13,089 bases of DNA from JAYFRC01 sp034926415 (GTDB taxonomy: Bacteria > Bacillota > Clostridia > Oscillospirales > Oscillospiraceae): positions 1-13,089 of the forward strand of contig JAYFRC010000105.1 of NCBI GenBank assembly GCA_034926415.1, written 5' to 3'. Shown in pieces: positions 1 to 5,983 of this stretch (its first letter is position 1; each line of letters opens with the position of its first letter). A program made the translations under genes and the position numbers. The notes below the pieces were generated by a model, which was not told where the DNA came from, ran no database searches, and worked only from the letters and a program-made list of their open reading frames with translations.

Positions 1-36
1 ATTCTGGAATCGGCGCGCTTTTGATTTCTCGCAGGA

Positions 37-55
37 AAGCGGCGCAAAGCCGCTT
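37..55. repeat. Short GC-rich hairpin upstream of the transporter gene
   Basis: A perfect 7-bp inverted repeat, AAGCGGC (37-43) and GCCGCTT (49-55), with a 5-nt loop. A run of five T follows only after ten more bases (66-70), so it would be a poor intrinsic terminator. It could mark the end of a transcript entering from the left, but no coding sequence is visible at the left edge to confirm this. Confidence 0.35.
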
Positions 56-131
56 AAATACGGCATTTTTAAAAAGGTGCGGACTTTGGCACGGCGTTTG
101 CAACATGAAGTGCAAGGGAAAGATATATCAT

Positions 132-160
132 GCCGCCGGGAAGCGCGATTTACCGGCGGC
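132..160 (+). repeat. 8-bp stem-loop in the leader of the citrate transporter gene
   Basis: GCCGCCGG (132-139) pairs perfectly with CCGGCGGC (153-160) around a 13-nt loop, about 50 bases before the transporter start. There is no T tract after it, so it is not a standard terminator. It may be an RNA leader structure or a protein-binding palindrome. A small direct-symmetry element, TTGCA (98-102) and TGCAA (111-115), lies upstream. I could not identify a convincing -35/-10 pair in 1-209. Confidence 0.35.
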
Positions 161-209
161 CCCCGGAAGAGAGTAATCCAAAAAGGAGTAAAAAACAGGG
201 AGGATTTTT

Positions 210-1568
210 ATGTTAGCATTTCTTGGTTTTGCAACGGTAATTGTCATGCTGTTTCTCATCATGACCAAAAAGACGACGCCGACTGTGGCGTTGATTTCGG
301 TGCCCATAATCACCGGCATTATTTCATCATGGTTCCGCGTTACCGATGTGGAAAACGCACCGGGAGTAATAGACGTAGTAGCGAACATCAAACAAATCGG
401 AGGATTCATAACCGGCTCGAGCGGCATCGGCTCAGTTGCCGCTACGGGCGTTATGTTTATCTTTTCAATACTGTTTTTCAGCACCCTTAAAGACGCGGGA
501 ACATTCCGCCCCATAATACGCGGAATAATCAAGATCGTCGGCACTAACCCAATAAAGATAGCGGTCGGCACGGCCCTTCTTGCAATGTGCGTGCATCTTG
601 ACGGCTCCGGCGCGGTTACGTTCCTTATCTGCATTCCGGCTCTTGCTCCTCTGTACGACGCGGTCGGAATGAAGCGCACGACGCTTGCGACGATAGTCGC
701 CATGTCGGCCGGCGTTATGAACATACTTCCATGGGGCGGTCCGACTATAAGAGCGGCCACTGCGATGCAGATGGACGTTATGGATCTTTTCGGTCCGGAG
801 CTTATACCTGTTATATGCGGCCTTATATGCGTGGTTATATTCTCGGTTATTCTCGGCACGCGTGAAAAGCGCAGCATAGGAGATGTGGCTCTTGCTCAGG
901 CATCCGAGTACAAAATTGAAATGACTGAGGAAGAGAAGAAGCTCGACCGTCCGAACCGTTTCGTAATAAACATAATCCTCATCATTGCCGCAATACTTTC
1001 ACTGCTGTTCTCGGGCTTTGCTCCCGCAGTAGTGTTTATGATCGCATTCGTTCTCGCAATGGTAATAAACTATCCGAATCCTACGGTGCAGAAGAACCTT
1101 GTGGATGTACACGCGAAGGAAGCGCTGATGATGGCGTCCGTGCTGTTCGCCGCCGGATGCTTCTGCGGCATAATGAAGAGCAGCGGTATGATAACGGCGA
1201 TGGCTTCCGCGCTTGTATCTGTCATCCCCGCCGCTATGGGACAGTTCTTCCCGGCAATCATAGGCGTCATCTCCATGCCCGCATCGCTGCTGTTTGACCC
1301 CGACTCCTTCTATTTCGGAGTTATGCCCGTACTGGCGCATACCGCTGAGGGCTTTGGCGTTGCCGGAGTAAACGTGGCAAGAGCGGCTATCCTCGGCCAG
1401 ATGACCACCGGCTTCCCGGTGTCGCCCCTGACGCCTGCTACGTTCCTGCTTATCGGCCTCGCTGGCGTAGACCTCGGAGACCATCAGAAGCATACTATTC
1501 CCTGGCTGTTCGCACTGTCGATAATAATGCTGGTCGTCTCTTTTATTGTCGGAGGCATCCGGATTTGA
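210..1568 (+). CDS. CitMHS-family citrate (metal-citrate) transporter
   Basis: An integral membrane secondary transporter of 452 residues, predicted to import citrate or a similar di/tricarboxylate, possibly as a metal complex, with protons. Hydrophobic segments run through nearly the whole protein, for example residues 1-18, 25-41, 80-92, 117-128, 198-216, 251-287, 306-320 and 430-450, with one hydrophilic charged loop at about 217-250. Stretches typical of the family are HLDGSGAVTFLI (129-140), NILPWGGPTIRAA (171-183), DPDSFYFGVMPV (363-374) and GFPVSPLTPATF (401-412). Length matches known members (about 430-450). The ATG at 210 is preceded by GGGAGG about 6 bases upstream. It is the first gene of an operon with the AtuA-type genes, so the true substrate may be the acid processed by those enzymes rather than citrate itself. 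The family call is firm, the substrate is inferred. Confidence 0.9.
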   Translation: MLAFLGFATVIVMLFLIMTKKTTPTVALISVPIITGIISSWFRVTDVENAPGVIDVVANIKQIGGFITGSSGIGSVAATGVMFIFSILFFSTLKDAGTFRPIIRGIIKIVGTNPIKIAVGTALLAMCVHLDGSGAVTFLICIPALAPLYDAVGMKRTTLATIVAMSAGVMNILPWGGPTIRAATAMQMDVMDLFGPELIPVICGLICVVIFSVILGTREKRSIGDVALAQASEYKIEMTEEEKKLDRPNRFVINIILIIAAILSLLFSGFAPAVVFMIAFVLAMVINYPNPTVQKNLVDVHAKEALMMASVLFAAGCFCGIMKSSGMITAMASALVSVIPAAMGQFFPAIIGVISMPASLLFDPDSFYFGVMPVLAHTAEGFGVAGVNVARAAILGQMTTGFPVSPLTPATFLLIGLAGVDLGDHQKHTIPWLFALSIIMLVVSFIVGGIRI

Positions 1569-1609
1569 CAGCGCAAACGAGCATTAAATTTTGAAAAGGA
1601 TGGATATAT

Positions 1610-2956
1610 ATGAAAACTATTCGTATAGGAAGCGGAGCCGGCTATGCCGGTGACCGTCTCGAGCCGTCGCTTGAGCTCATAGAGAAAGGAAATCTCGACT
1701 ATATCTGCTACGAATGCCTCGCCGAGCGTACGATAGCTATCGGCCAGCAGGCAAAGCTCAAGGACCCGAACAAGGGCTACAACAGCCTCCTTGAGCACCG
1801 CATGGAAAAGGCCCTGCCGCTGGCATGGGAGCACAAGGTGAAGATCATAACCAACATGGGCTCCGCAAATCCCGTCGCAGCTGCAAAGGTATGTGTGGAG
1901 ATAGCGAAAAAGCACGGCATAAAGGGCATGAAGATCGCCTGCGTCACCGGCGACGACGTGCTCCCCATCATAGGCAAATACACGGAGACCGAGTATTGGG
2001 AAGAGCACAAGCCGCTCGGGGAGCTGAAGGGCGAGATCGTTTCCGCAAATGTCTACATGGGCGTGGACGGAATTGTCGAGGCGCTTCGCGGCGGAGCGGA
2101 CGTAATAATTACGGGACGCGTGACGGACCCCGCGCTGTTCCTCTCGCCCTGCATCTATGAATTCGGATGGAAAAGGGACGACTGGGATAAGCTCGGCAAG
2201 GGAACCATGGTAGGCCATCTGCTCGAGTGCGGCGGACAGGCAACGGGCGGCTATTTTGCAGACCCGGGCAAAAAAGACGTTCCCGGCTTCGGACATCTCG
2301 GCTTTCCGCTTATCGAGGTATCGGAGGACGGATCGTTCTTCGTAACGAAGGTTGAAGGCAGCGGCGGAATGGTGACTGTCGAGACCTGCTCTGAGCAAAT
2401 ATGCTATGAGATACACGACCCGAAGAAGTATCTGACGGCCGATGTCGTAGCGGACTTTTCAAACGTAAAGTTTACCGAAACCGGCAAGGACAAGGTCCGC
2501 GCCGAGGGCGCTACCGGAAGAGAAAGAACGCAGACTCTCAAATGCTCCGTCGGCTACCGCGACTGCTATATAGGCGACGGTGAAATATCCTACGGCGGCC
2601 CGAATTGCGTCGCGCGCGCCAGGCTGGCTCTCGACATAATCAAAGAGCGCCTCGCTCTTGTGGCTCCCGGCAAGTTTGAAGAGCTGAAATTTGACATTAT
2701 CGGCTGCAACTCCCTGTACTGGAACCCGGACTATAAGTACAGCGAGACGCCGTCGGAGGTACGCGTCCGCGTCGCCGGCAGAGCAAAGACCAAAGAGATA
2801 GCAGATCTTGTGCCGAACGAGGTCGAAGCGCTGTATACCAACGGCCCGGCAGGCGGCTGCGGCGCCGTAAAGCGCACCCGCGAAATACTTTCCGTCGCAT
2901 CGATACTTGTAAACCGCGACGATGTAAAAGCCGAAGTCACTTATTTTGATGTGTGA
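1610..2956 (+). CDS. AtuA family protein (DUF1446), acyclic terpene utilization-like
   Basis: A cytoplasmic 448-residue protein of the AtuA/DUF1446 family, named after Pseudomonas genes for acyclic terpene (citronellol) breakdown; the exact reaction of the family is not established. Recognisable conserved stretches are GSGAGYAGDR (7-16), YECLAERT (34-41), TNMGSANP (81-88), VTGDD (112-116), GRVTDPALFL (169-178), HLLECGGQATGGYFADPG (203-220) and GGMVTVETC (252-260). Full-length Pseudomonas AtuA carries an extra C-terminal ferredoxin-like domain; here that domain is missing and is encoded by the next gene. The ATG at 1610 has AAAAGGATGG just upstream and follows the transporter by 41 bases, so the genes are probably cotranscribed. 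Context suggests action on a carboxylic acid or its CoA ester brought in by the transporter, which is inference. Confidence 0.88.
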   Translation: MKTIRIGSGAGYAGDRLEPSLELIEKGNLDYICYECLAERTIAIGQQAKLKDPNKGYNSLLEHRMEKALPLAWEHKVKIITNMGSANPVAAAKVCVEIAKKHGIKGMKIACVTGDDVLPIIGKYTETEYWEEHKPLGELKGEIVSANVYMGVDGIVEALRGGADVIITGRVTDPALFLSPCIYEFGWKRDDWDKLGKGTMVGHLLECGGQATGGYFADPGKKDVPGFGHLGFPLIEVSEDGSFFVTKVEGSGGMVTVETCSEQICYEIHDPKKYLTADVVADFSNVKFTETGKDKVRAEGATGRERTQTLKCSVGYRDCYIGDGEISYGGPNCVARARLALDIIKERLALVAPGKFEELKFDIIGCNSLYWNPDYKYSETPSEVRVRVAGRAKTKEIADLVPNEVEALYTNGPAGGCGAVKRTREILSVASILVNRDDVKAEVTYFDV

Positions 2957-2978
2957 TAAGAGAAAGGAAGCTGTATAT

Positions 2979-3278
2979 ATGAAACTTTGGGAGATAGCGC
3001 ATTCCCGTACGGGAGACAAGGGAGACATTTCAAACATTTCTCTCATAGCATACGATGCAAAAGATTTCGAGATGCTTAAAGAAAAAGTCACGGCCGATAA
3101 GGTCAAGGAGCATTTCAAGGGAATTGTCAAGGGCGAGGTCGTCCGCTACGAACTGCCGAACATTCATGCCCTTAACTTCGTCATGTATGCCGCGCTGGGA
3201 GGCGGCGTGACCCGCTCGCTTTCGGTAGACATGCACGGCAAGGGCCTCTCGTCTTACCTGCTCGACATGAGCATCTGA
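2979..3278 (+). CDS. AtuA C-terminal ferredoxin-like domain protein, stand-alone
   Basis: A 99-residue soluble protein that resembles the small C-terminal domain found fused to DUF1446 in full-length AtuA proteins. Signature stretches are RTGDKGDISNISLI (10-23), RYELPNIHALNF (56-67) and LGGGVTRSLSVDMHGK (73-88). I chose ATG 2979 because AGGAAG lies 8 bases upstream and the conserved domain begins at once (MKLWEIAHSR); an in-frame ATG at 2946 would overlap the previous gene and add 11 residues unlike the family. It starts 22 bases after the AtuA-type gene, so the two products are probably made together and likely form one complex. It is the last gene of the operon and is followed by a strong terminator. 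Confidence 0.85.
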   Translation: MKLWEIAHSRTGDKGDISNISLIAYDAKDFEMLKEKVTADKVKEHFKGIVKGEVVRYELPNIHALNFVMYAALGGGVTRSLSVDMHGKGLSSYLLDMSI

Positions 3279-3305
3279 TATTTTTTAGAATATACTGACC
3301 ATAAA

Positions 3306-3345
3306 ACCGACCCGCTGCAAAAAAGACGTTTTGCAGCGGGTCGGT
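3306..3345. terminator. Bidirectional intrinsic terminator between convergent operons
   Basis: A perfect 17-bp stem (3306-3322 with 3329-3345) around the 6-nt loop AAGACG. The arms begin with ACCGACCCGCTGC and end in four A/T pairs. On the plus strand a T-rich tail (CTATATATTA) follows; on the minus strand the stem is followed by TTAT after its own U-rich edge. It lies between the stop of the plus-strand AtuA operon (3278) and the stop of the minus-strand nuclease gene (3374), so it can serve both. Confidence 0.88.
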
Positions 3346-3373
3346 CTATATATTATCAGATTAAAAGCGGAGG

Positions 3374-4462
3374 TCACATATCCCTGTCGTCCAATGCGGC
3401 AAGCCCGAACCTGACCGCTTTTTCGACGTTCCGTTTTCCATCCGTATCGGCCTCGTCGAAGCGCGCGCGCATACGGCGCAGAAACAGCCCGCGCAGCGAA
3501 TCCTCGTCCGCGCGCTCCCATATCCCGCTCTCGACGCCGGTCTCATCGCGGAGCTCAAAATGGAAGAACCTGTCCTCAAGCAGTGTCTCCATAGCCCGCA
3601 GGTCGACGCCCTTTTCGTCCGTAGCGCCGGTGAAGATTATCCTGTATATGTCCGCGGCGGAAGATTCGGGTATCGCCGACAGCAGCGCCTCGCGCGGCAC
3701 GCGCCCGGAGACGTCGACGTTGAGTATCTCGTATTTTCGCCTAGCGAAGGATACGAAATCGAGGTCGGCCTCCGCGTGCGAGATTGAGCCGCAGATGACG
3801 CCGCGCTCTCCGAGCTCGTCGAACCCGCGCCCCTCGGGACAGCCTGAGTAGGCGTAAGCCGTGTCGTTCACGCGCTTTACGCCGCTGTAAGTATGGACGT
3901 GGCCAAGCGCGAGATAATCGAGATTGCTGAGGCCTATCTGAGAGCGCGTTATCCTGTTGTATCGGTTTTCGGCCGCGTCGGTCTCGCCGTGCATGACCAT
4001 AATCTGCACGCGCCCGTCGTCGGGCGCGGTAAAGCCCTCGAGCAGTTCTGCCGTGCAGTCGGGCGCGGTAAAAGCTGCGCCGTAGACCGTGCAGTTAAGC
4101 TCCGGAATATCGACGCTCTCTATCGCGGAAGTCTTGAAAATATGTATGTTGTCGCTCCAGTTTACATCCGCGTAGGGCGTGCGCGCGGCGTAAAAATCGT
4201 GGTTTCCGGGCGCAATGAAAACACGGGCGCTCATGCCGGAAAAGGCCCTCGCGAGCGCCTCGCCAGTCTCCCTGAACGCGTGGGCGCTGTCGAACAGGTC
4301 GCCGGGAAGAAGGAGCATGTCCGCTCCCCGGGCAGACACGAAATTCGCCAGGCGCTCGACGGCGTCGCGGCTCTCGCGGCGCCGCTGCTTTGCCTTTTCG
4401 GGCGGAAGCGATGCGAATGCGCTGTCGAGATGGAAGTCGGCCGCGTGAACTATTTTTACCAT
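3374..4462 (-). CDS. SbcD/YhaO-like DNA repair metallophosphoesterase (exonuclease)
   Basis: A calcineurin-like metallophosphoesterase of 362 residues, of the SbcD/Mre11/YhaO class of DNA repair exonucleases. Metal-binding motifs are in the expected order: D9-F-H11, GDLFD with D55, GNHD with N87 and H88, H158 in MVMHGE, and GHVH with H188 and H190. A C-terminal segment after about residue 225 corresponds to the capping region and ends in a charged, helical tail (about 300-360). The ATG at 4462 has AAGGAGG nearby. It is 16 bases downstream of the ymdB-like gene and probably cotranscribed with it. The SbcC/YhaN-type ATPase that normally partners this nuclease is not in the window; the downstream neighbour is convergent. 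The superfamily is certain, the YhaO subgroup is my best reading. Confidence 0.87.
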   Translation of the reverse strand: MVKIVHAADFHLDSAFASLPPEKAKQRRRESRDAVERLANFVSARGADMLLLPGDLFDSAHAFRETGEALARAFSGMSARVFIAPGNHDFYAARTPYADVNWSDNIHIFKTSAIESVDIPELNCTVYGAAFTAPDCTAELLEGFTAPDDGRVQIMVMHGETDAAENRYNRITRSQIGLSNLDYLALGHVHTYSGVKRVNDTAYAYSGCPEGRGFDELGERGVICGSISHAEADLDFVSFARRKYEILNVDVSGRVPREALLSAIPESSAADIYRIIFTGATDEKGVDLRAMETLLEDRFFHFELRDETGVESGIWERADEDSLRGLFLRRMRARFDEADTDGKRNVEKAVRFGLAALDDRDM

Positions 4463-4478
4463 TTGCCCGCCTCCTTTT

Positions 4479-5255
4479 TTACAGCAGTTCTATCCGCTCG
4501 ACGCCGCGGCAGAGTCCGTCTCCGCCGTCGATGGTAAAGAGCGCGGCGCGAAGCGCGCATTTTCCGCCCGCCACGCGGAATCTTCCGGCCACGCCGCCGA
4601 GAAAGCCCTCCACGCTCTGTTCCGGCGGTACGCCGATGACGGAGTCGACCGGGCCGGTCATTCCGACGTCGGATATGAACCCGGTGCCTTTCGGGAACAC
4701 GCGCTCGTCGGCGGTAGGGACATGGGTATGCGTGCCCCAGACTGCGCTGACGCGCCCGTCGAGAAAGTACGCGAGGGCGGCTTTTTCGCTCGTCGCCTCG
4801 GCGTGGAAATCGACAAGCGTTATATCAGCCTTTTCGCCGGAGGAGAGCAGCGCGTCGGCCACGGTGAACGGATTGTCGTAGTTGAAACCGAGATCGCAGC
4901 GGCCTATGAGGTTTATGACGCGGACGCGCGCGCGCCCGCAGTCGAACACGCCGTCGCCGCGCCCCGGCACACGGGCCGAAAAATTGGCGGGGCGGAGTAT
5001 ATACGGGTTTTCGTCGAGATACGGGATTATCCTGTCTTTGCCGAGGGCGTGGTTGCCGAGTGTAACGACGTCCGCTCCGGCGGCGAAAATGTCGTCCGCC
5101 TGCTCGGGCAGCAGTCCGACACCTGCGGCGTTTTCACCGTTGACGACGGTAAAATCTATGCTTTTTAGTTTTTTCAGCGCGCGCAGATGCTTAGCAAGGT
5201 GCGCCACGCCGCTGTCGCCGACGACGTCGCCAACGGCGAGTATGCGGTATTCCAT
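4479..5255 (-). CDS. ymdB: YmdB-family metallophosphoesterase (cyclic nucleotide phosphodiesterase)
   Basis: A 258-residue cytoplasmic dinuclear-metal phosphodiesterase of the YmdB (TIGR00282) family; the Bacillus subtilis member hydrolyses 2',3'-cyclic nucleotides and influences biofilm and motility choice. The metal site is complete: D10 in VGDVVGDSG, E41 and N42 in VNGEN, N68 and H69 in GNHA, H151 in DFHAEATSEK, and H176 and H178 in GTHTHVPTADE. Length is normal for the family (about 260). I chose ATG 5255 because GGAGG lies about 8 bases upstream and the first conserved motif starts four residues in; the open frame continues to 5381 but that part is not conserved and crosses the promoter. 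In B. subtilis ymdB follows rny; here it precedes an SbcD/YhaO-like nuclease, a different context. Confidence 0.92.
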   Translation of the reverse strand: MEYRILAVGDVVGDSGVAHLAKHLRALKKLKSIDFTVVNGENAAGVGLLPEQADDIFAAGADVVTLGNHALGKDRIIPYLDENPYILRPANFSARVPGRGDGVFDCGRARVRVINLIGRCDLGFNYDNPFTVADALLSSGEKADITLVDFHAEATSEKAALAYFLDGRVSAVWGTHTHVPTADERVFPKGTGFISDVGMTGPVDSVIGVPPEQSVEGFLGGVAGRFRVAGGKCALRAALFTIDGGDGLCRGVERIELL

Positions 5256-5287
5256 CGACTTATCCTCCACGGAAATTATTTTATAAT

Positions 5288-5296
5288 AGTATAGCA
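5288..5296 (-). promoter_or_regulatory. Probable extended -10 promoter of ymdB and the nuclease gene
   Basis: Read on the minus strand, TGCTATACT is an extended -10 element (TG-n-TATACT) about 33 bases before the ymdB start codon. At the expected -35 distance there is only a weak T-rich match (TGTTTT or GTTTTT, around 5311-5317), which extended -10 promoters tolerate. The site lies downstream of the terminator of the preceding gene, so the ymdB-nuclease pair needs a promoter here. Confidence 0.5.
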
Positions 5297-5329
5297 CACA
5301 AGACATGCTAAAAAACAGCGTGTTTTCAT

Positions 5330-5356
5330 AAAATACCGCGGTTCTCCGCCGCGGTA
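5330..5356 (-). terminator. Second, weaker terminator-like hairpin upstream of ymdB
   Basis: TACCGCGG (5334-5341) and CCGCGGTA (5349-5356) form a perfect 8-bp stem with a 7-nt loop. On the minus strand TTTT follows. It lies between the strong terminator of the zinc-ribbon gene and the ymdB promoter, so it may be a backup terminator. The T tract is short, hence low confidence. Confidence 0.4.
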
Positions 5357-5417
5357 CAGCGGATTGTTGCGGGGCTTCCATTACCGTACACGGGGCCTTT
5401 AAGCTATCCGTCAGCGC

Positions 5418-5451
5418 AAAAAACCCGCCCGACGTATGTCGGGCGGGTTTT
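5418..5451 (-). terminator. Strong intrinsic terminator of the zinc-ribbon gene
   Basis: AAAACCCGCCCGAC (5420-5433) and GTCGGGCGGGTTTT (5438-5451) form a perfect 14-bp stem with the 4-nt loop GTAT. On the minus strand the stem runs into TTTTTT then GCGC. It lies 17 bases past the stop of the zinc-ribbon gene and ends that transcript before ymdB. Confidence 0.9.
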
Positions 5452-5468
5452 GGTGAATGCGTATGAAA

Positions 5469-5873
5469 TTATTCGCCCATGGGAGCTCCGCACTGGGGGC
5501 AGAACTTACCCTCGGATGCGCTGCCGCAGATGGGGCATATCTTCTTCGCGGGGGTTTCGGCGGCATTGGCTGCCCTGGCCTCGGAAGAAGCTTCCTCGGA
5601 GGACTTTCCGGGCTTGCTGGCCTCGAGCTCCGCGATCTTTTCCTTTGCTGCCTTAATGGCGGCGACCACGTCGACTATTGCTTCGGGAACCTCGTCGTTC
5701 TGGTGTTCGGAGACGTACCACTCGCCGATAGTTTTGTAATTTTTGTCTATCTCGCGCTGCTCGGAAGCTATATCGATGTTTATCTTCGCGATGTCGGCGG
5801 CTATCTTGGCCTTTTCGCCGGCTATAGAAGCCGCAGCCTGAGCCTTTTTGCCGAGATTGTCAAAAAACGCCAT
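5469..5873 (-). CDS. Small coiled-coil zinc-ribbon protein
   Basis: A 134-residue protein of unknown function in three parts: a long, Ala/Lys/Glu-rich helical region likely to form a coiled coil (about 5-87), a low-complexity Ser/Ala/Glu linker (about 88-110), and a C-terminal zinc ribbon with CPICG (C113, C116) and CPQCG (C125, C128), ending GAPMGE. There is no signal peptide or membrane segment. Similar small proteins are common in clostridia. I chose ATG 5873 because AAAGGAG lies 8 bases upstream; the ATG at 5891 overlaps that ribosome binding site. It has its own likely promoter and a strong terminator, so it appears to be a single-gene transcript. The zinc ribbon is clear; a role as a scaffold or nucleic-acid/protein-binding factor is only a guess. 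Confidence 0.85.
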   Translation of the reverse strand: MAFFDNLGKKAQAAASIAGEKAKIAADIAKINIDIASEQREIDKNYKTIGEWYVSEHQNDEVPEAIVDVVAAIKAAKEKIAELEASKPGKSSEEASSEARAANAAETPAKKICPICGSASEGKFCPQCGAPMGE

Positions 5874-5945
5874 GAATAAAACTCCTTTCATAATTACGCT
5901 TTATTTTCAGCGCTGACGTGCGCTGTTGATTTTGTTTGTGAAATC

Positions 5946-5951
5946 ATTATA
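5946..5951 (-). promoter_or_regulatory. Likely -10 element of the zinc-ribbon gene
   Basis: A consensus TATAAT on the minus strand (within GGGCTATAAT), about 72 bases before the start codon. No good -35 is found at 16-18 bp. A 6-bp stem (CAGCGC 5908-5913, GCGCTG 5920-5925) lies in the resulting leader. No terminator hairpin is visible between glpK and this gene, so read-through from glpK is also possible. Confidence 0.45.
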
Positions 5952-5983
5952 GCCCATACGCGTGGGATATGGTGTACAAATTG

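Noticed and set aside
128..877. A 249-codon minus-strand open frame
   Set aside because: Shadow of the transporter gene; its hydrophobicity simply mirrors the membrane protein on the other strand.
1484..2416. A 310-codon minus-strand open frame
   Set aside because: Antisense to the transporter end and the AtuA-family gene; no family resemblance and no supporting ribosome binding site.
3893..4537. A 214-codon plus-strand open frame
   Set aside because: Opposite the nuclease gene with its full set of metal-binding motifs; no domain seen in the plus frame.
5256..5381. N-terminal extension of the YmdB protein
   Set aside because: The extra 42 residues are not conserved and would cover the predicted promoter; ATG 5255 has GGAGG at the right distance.
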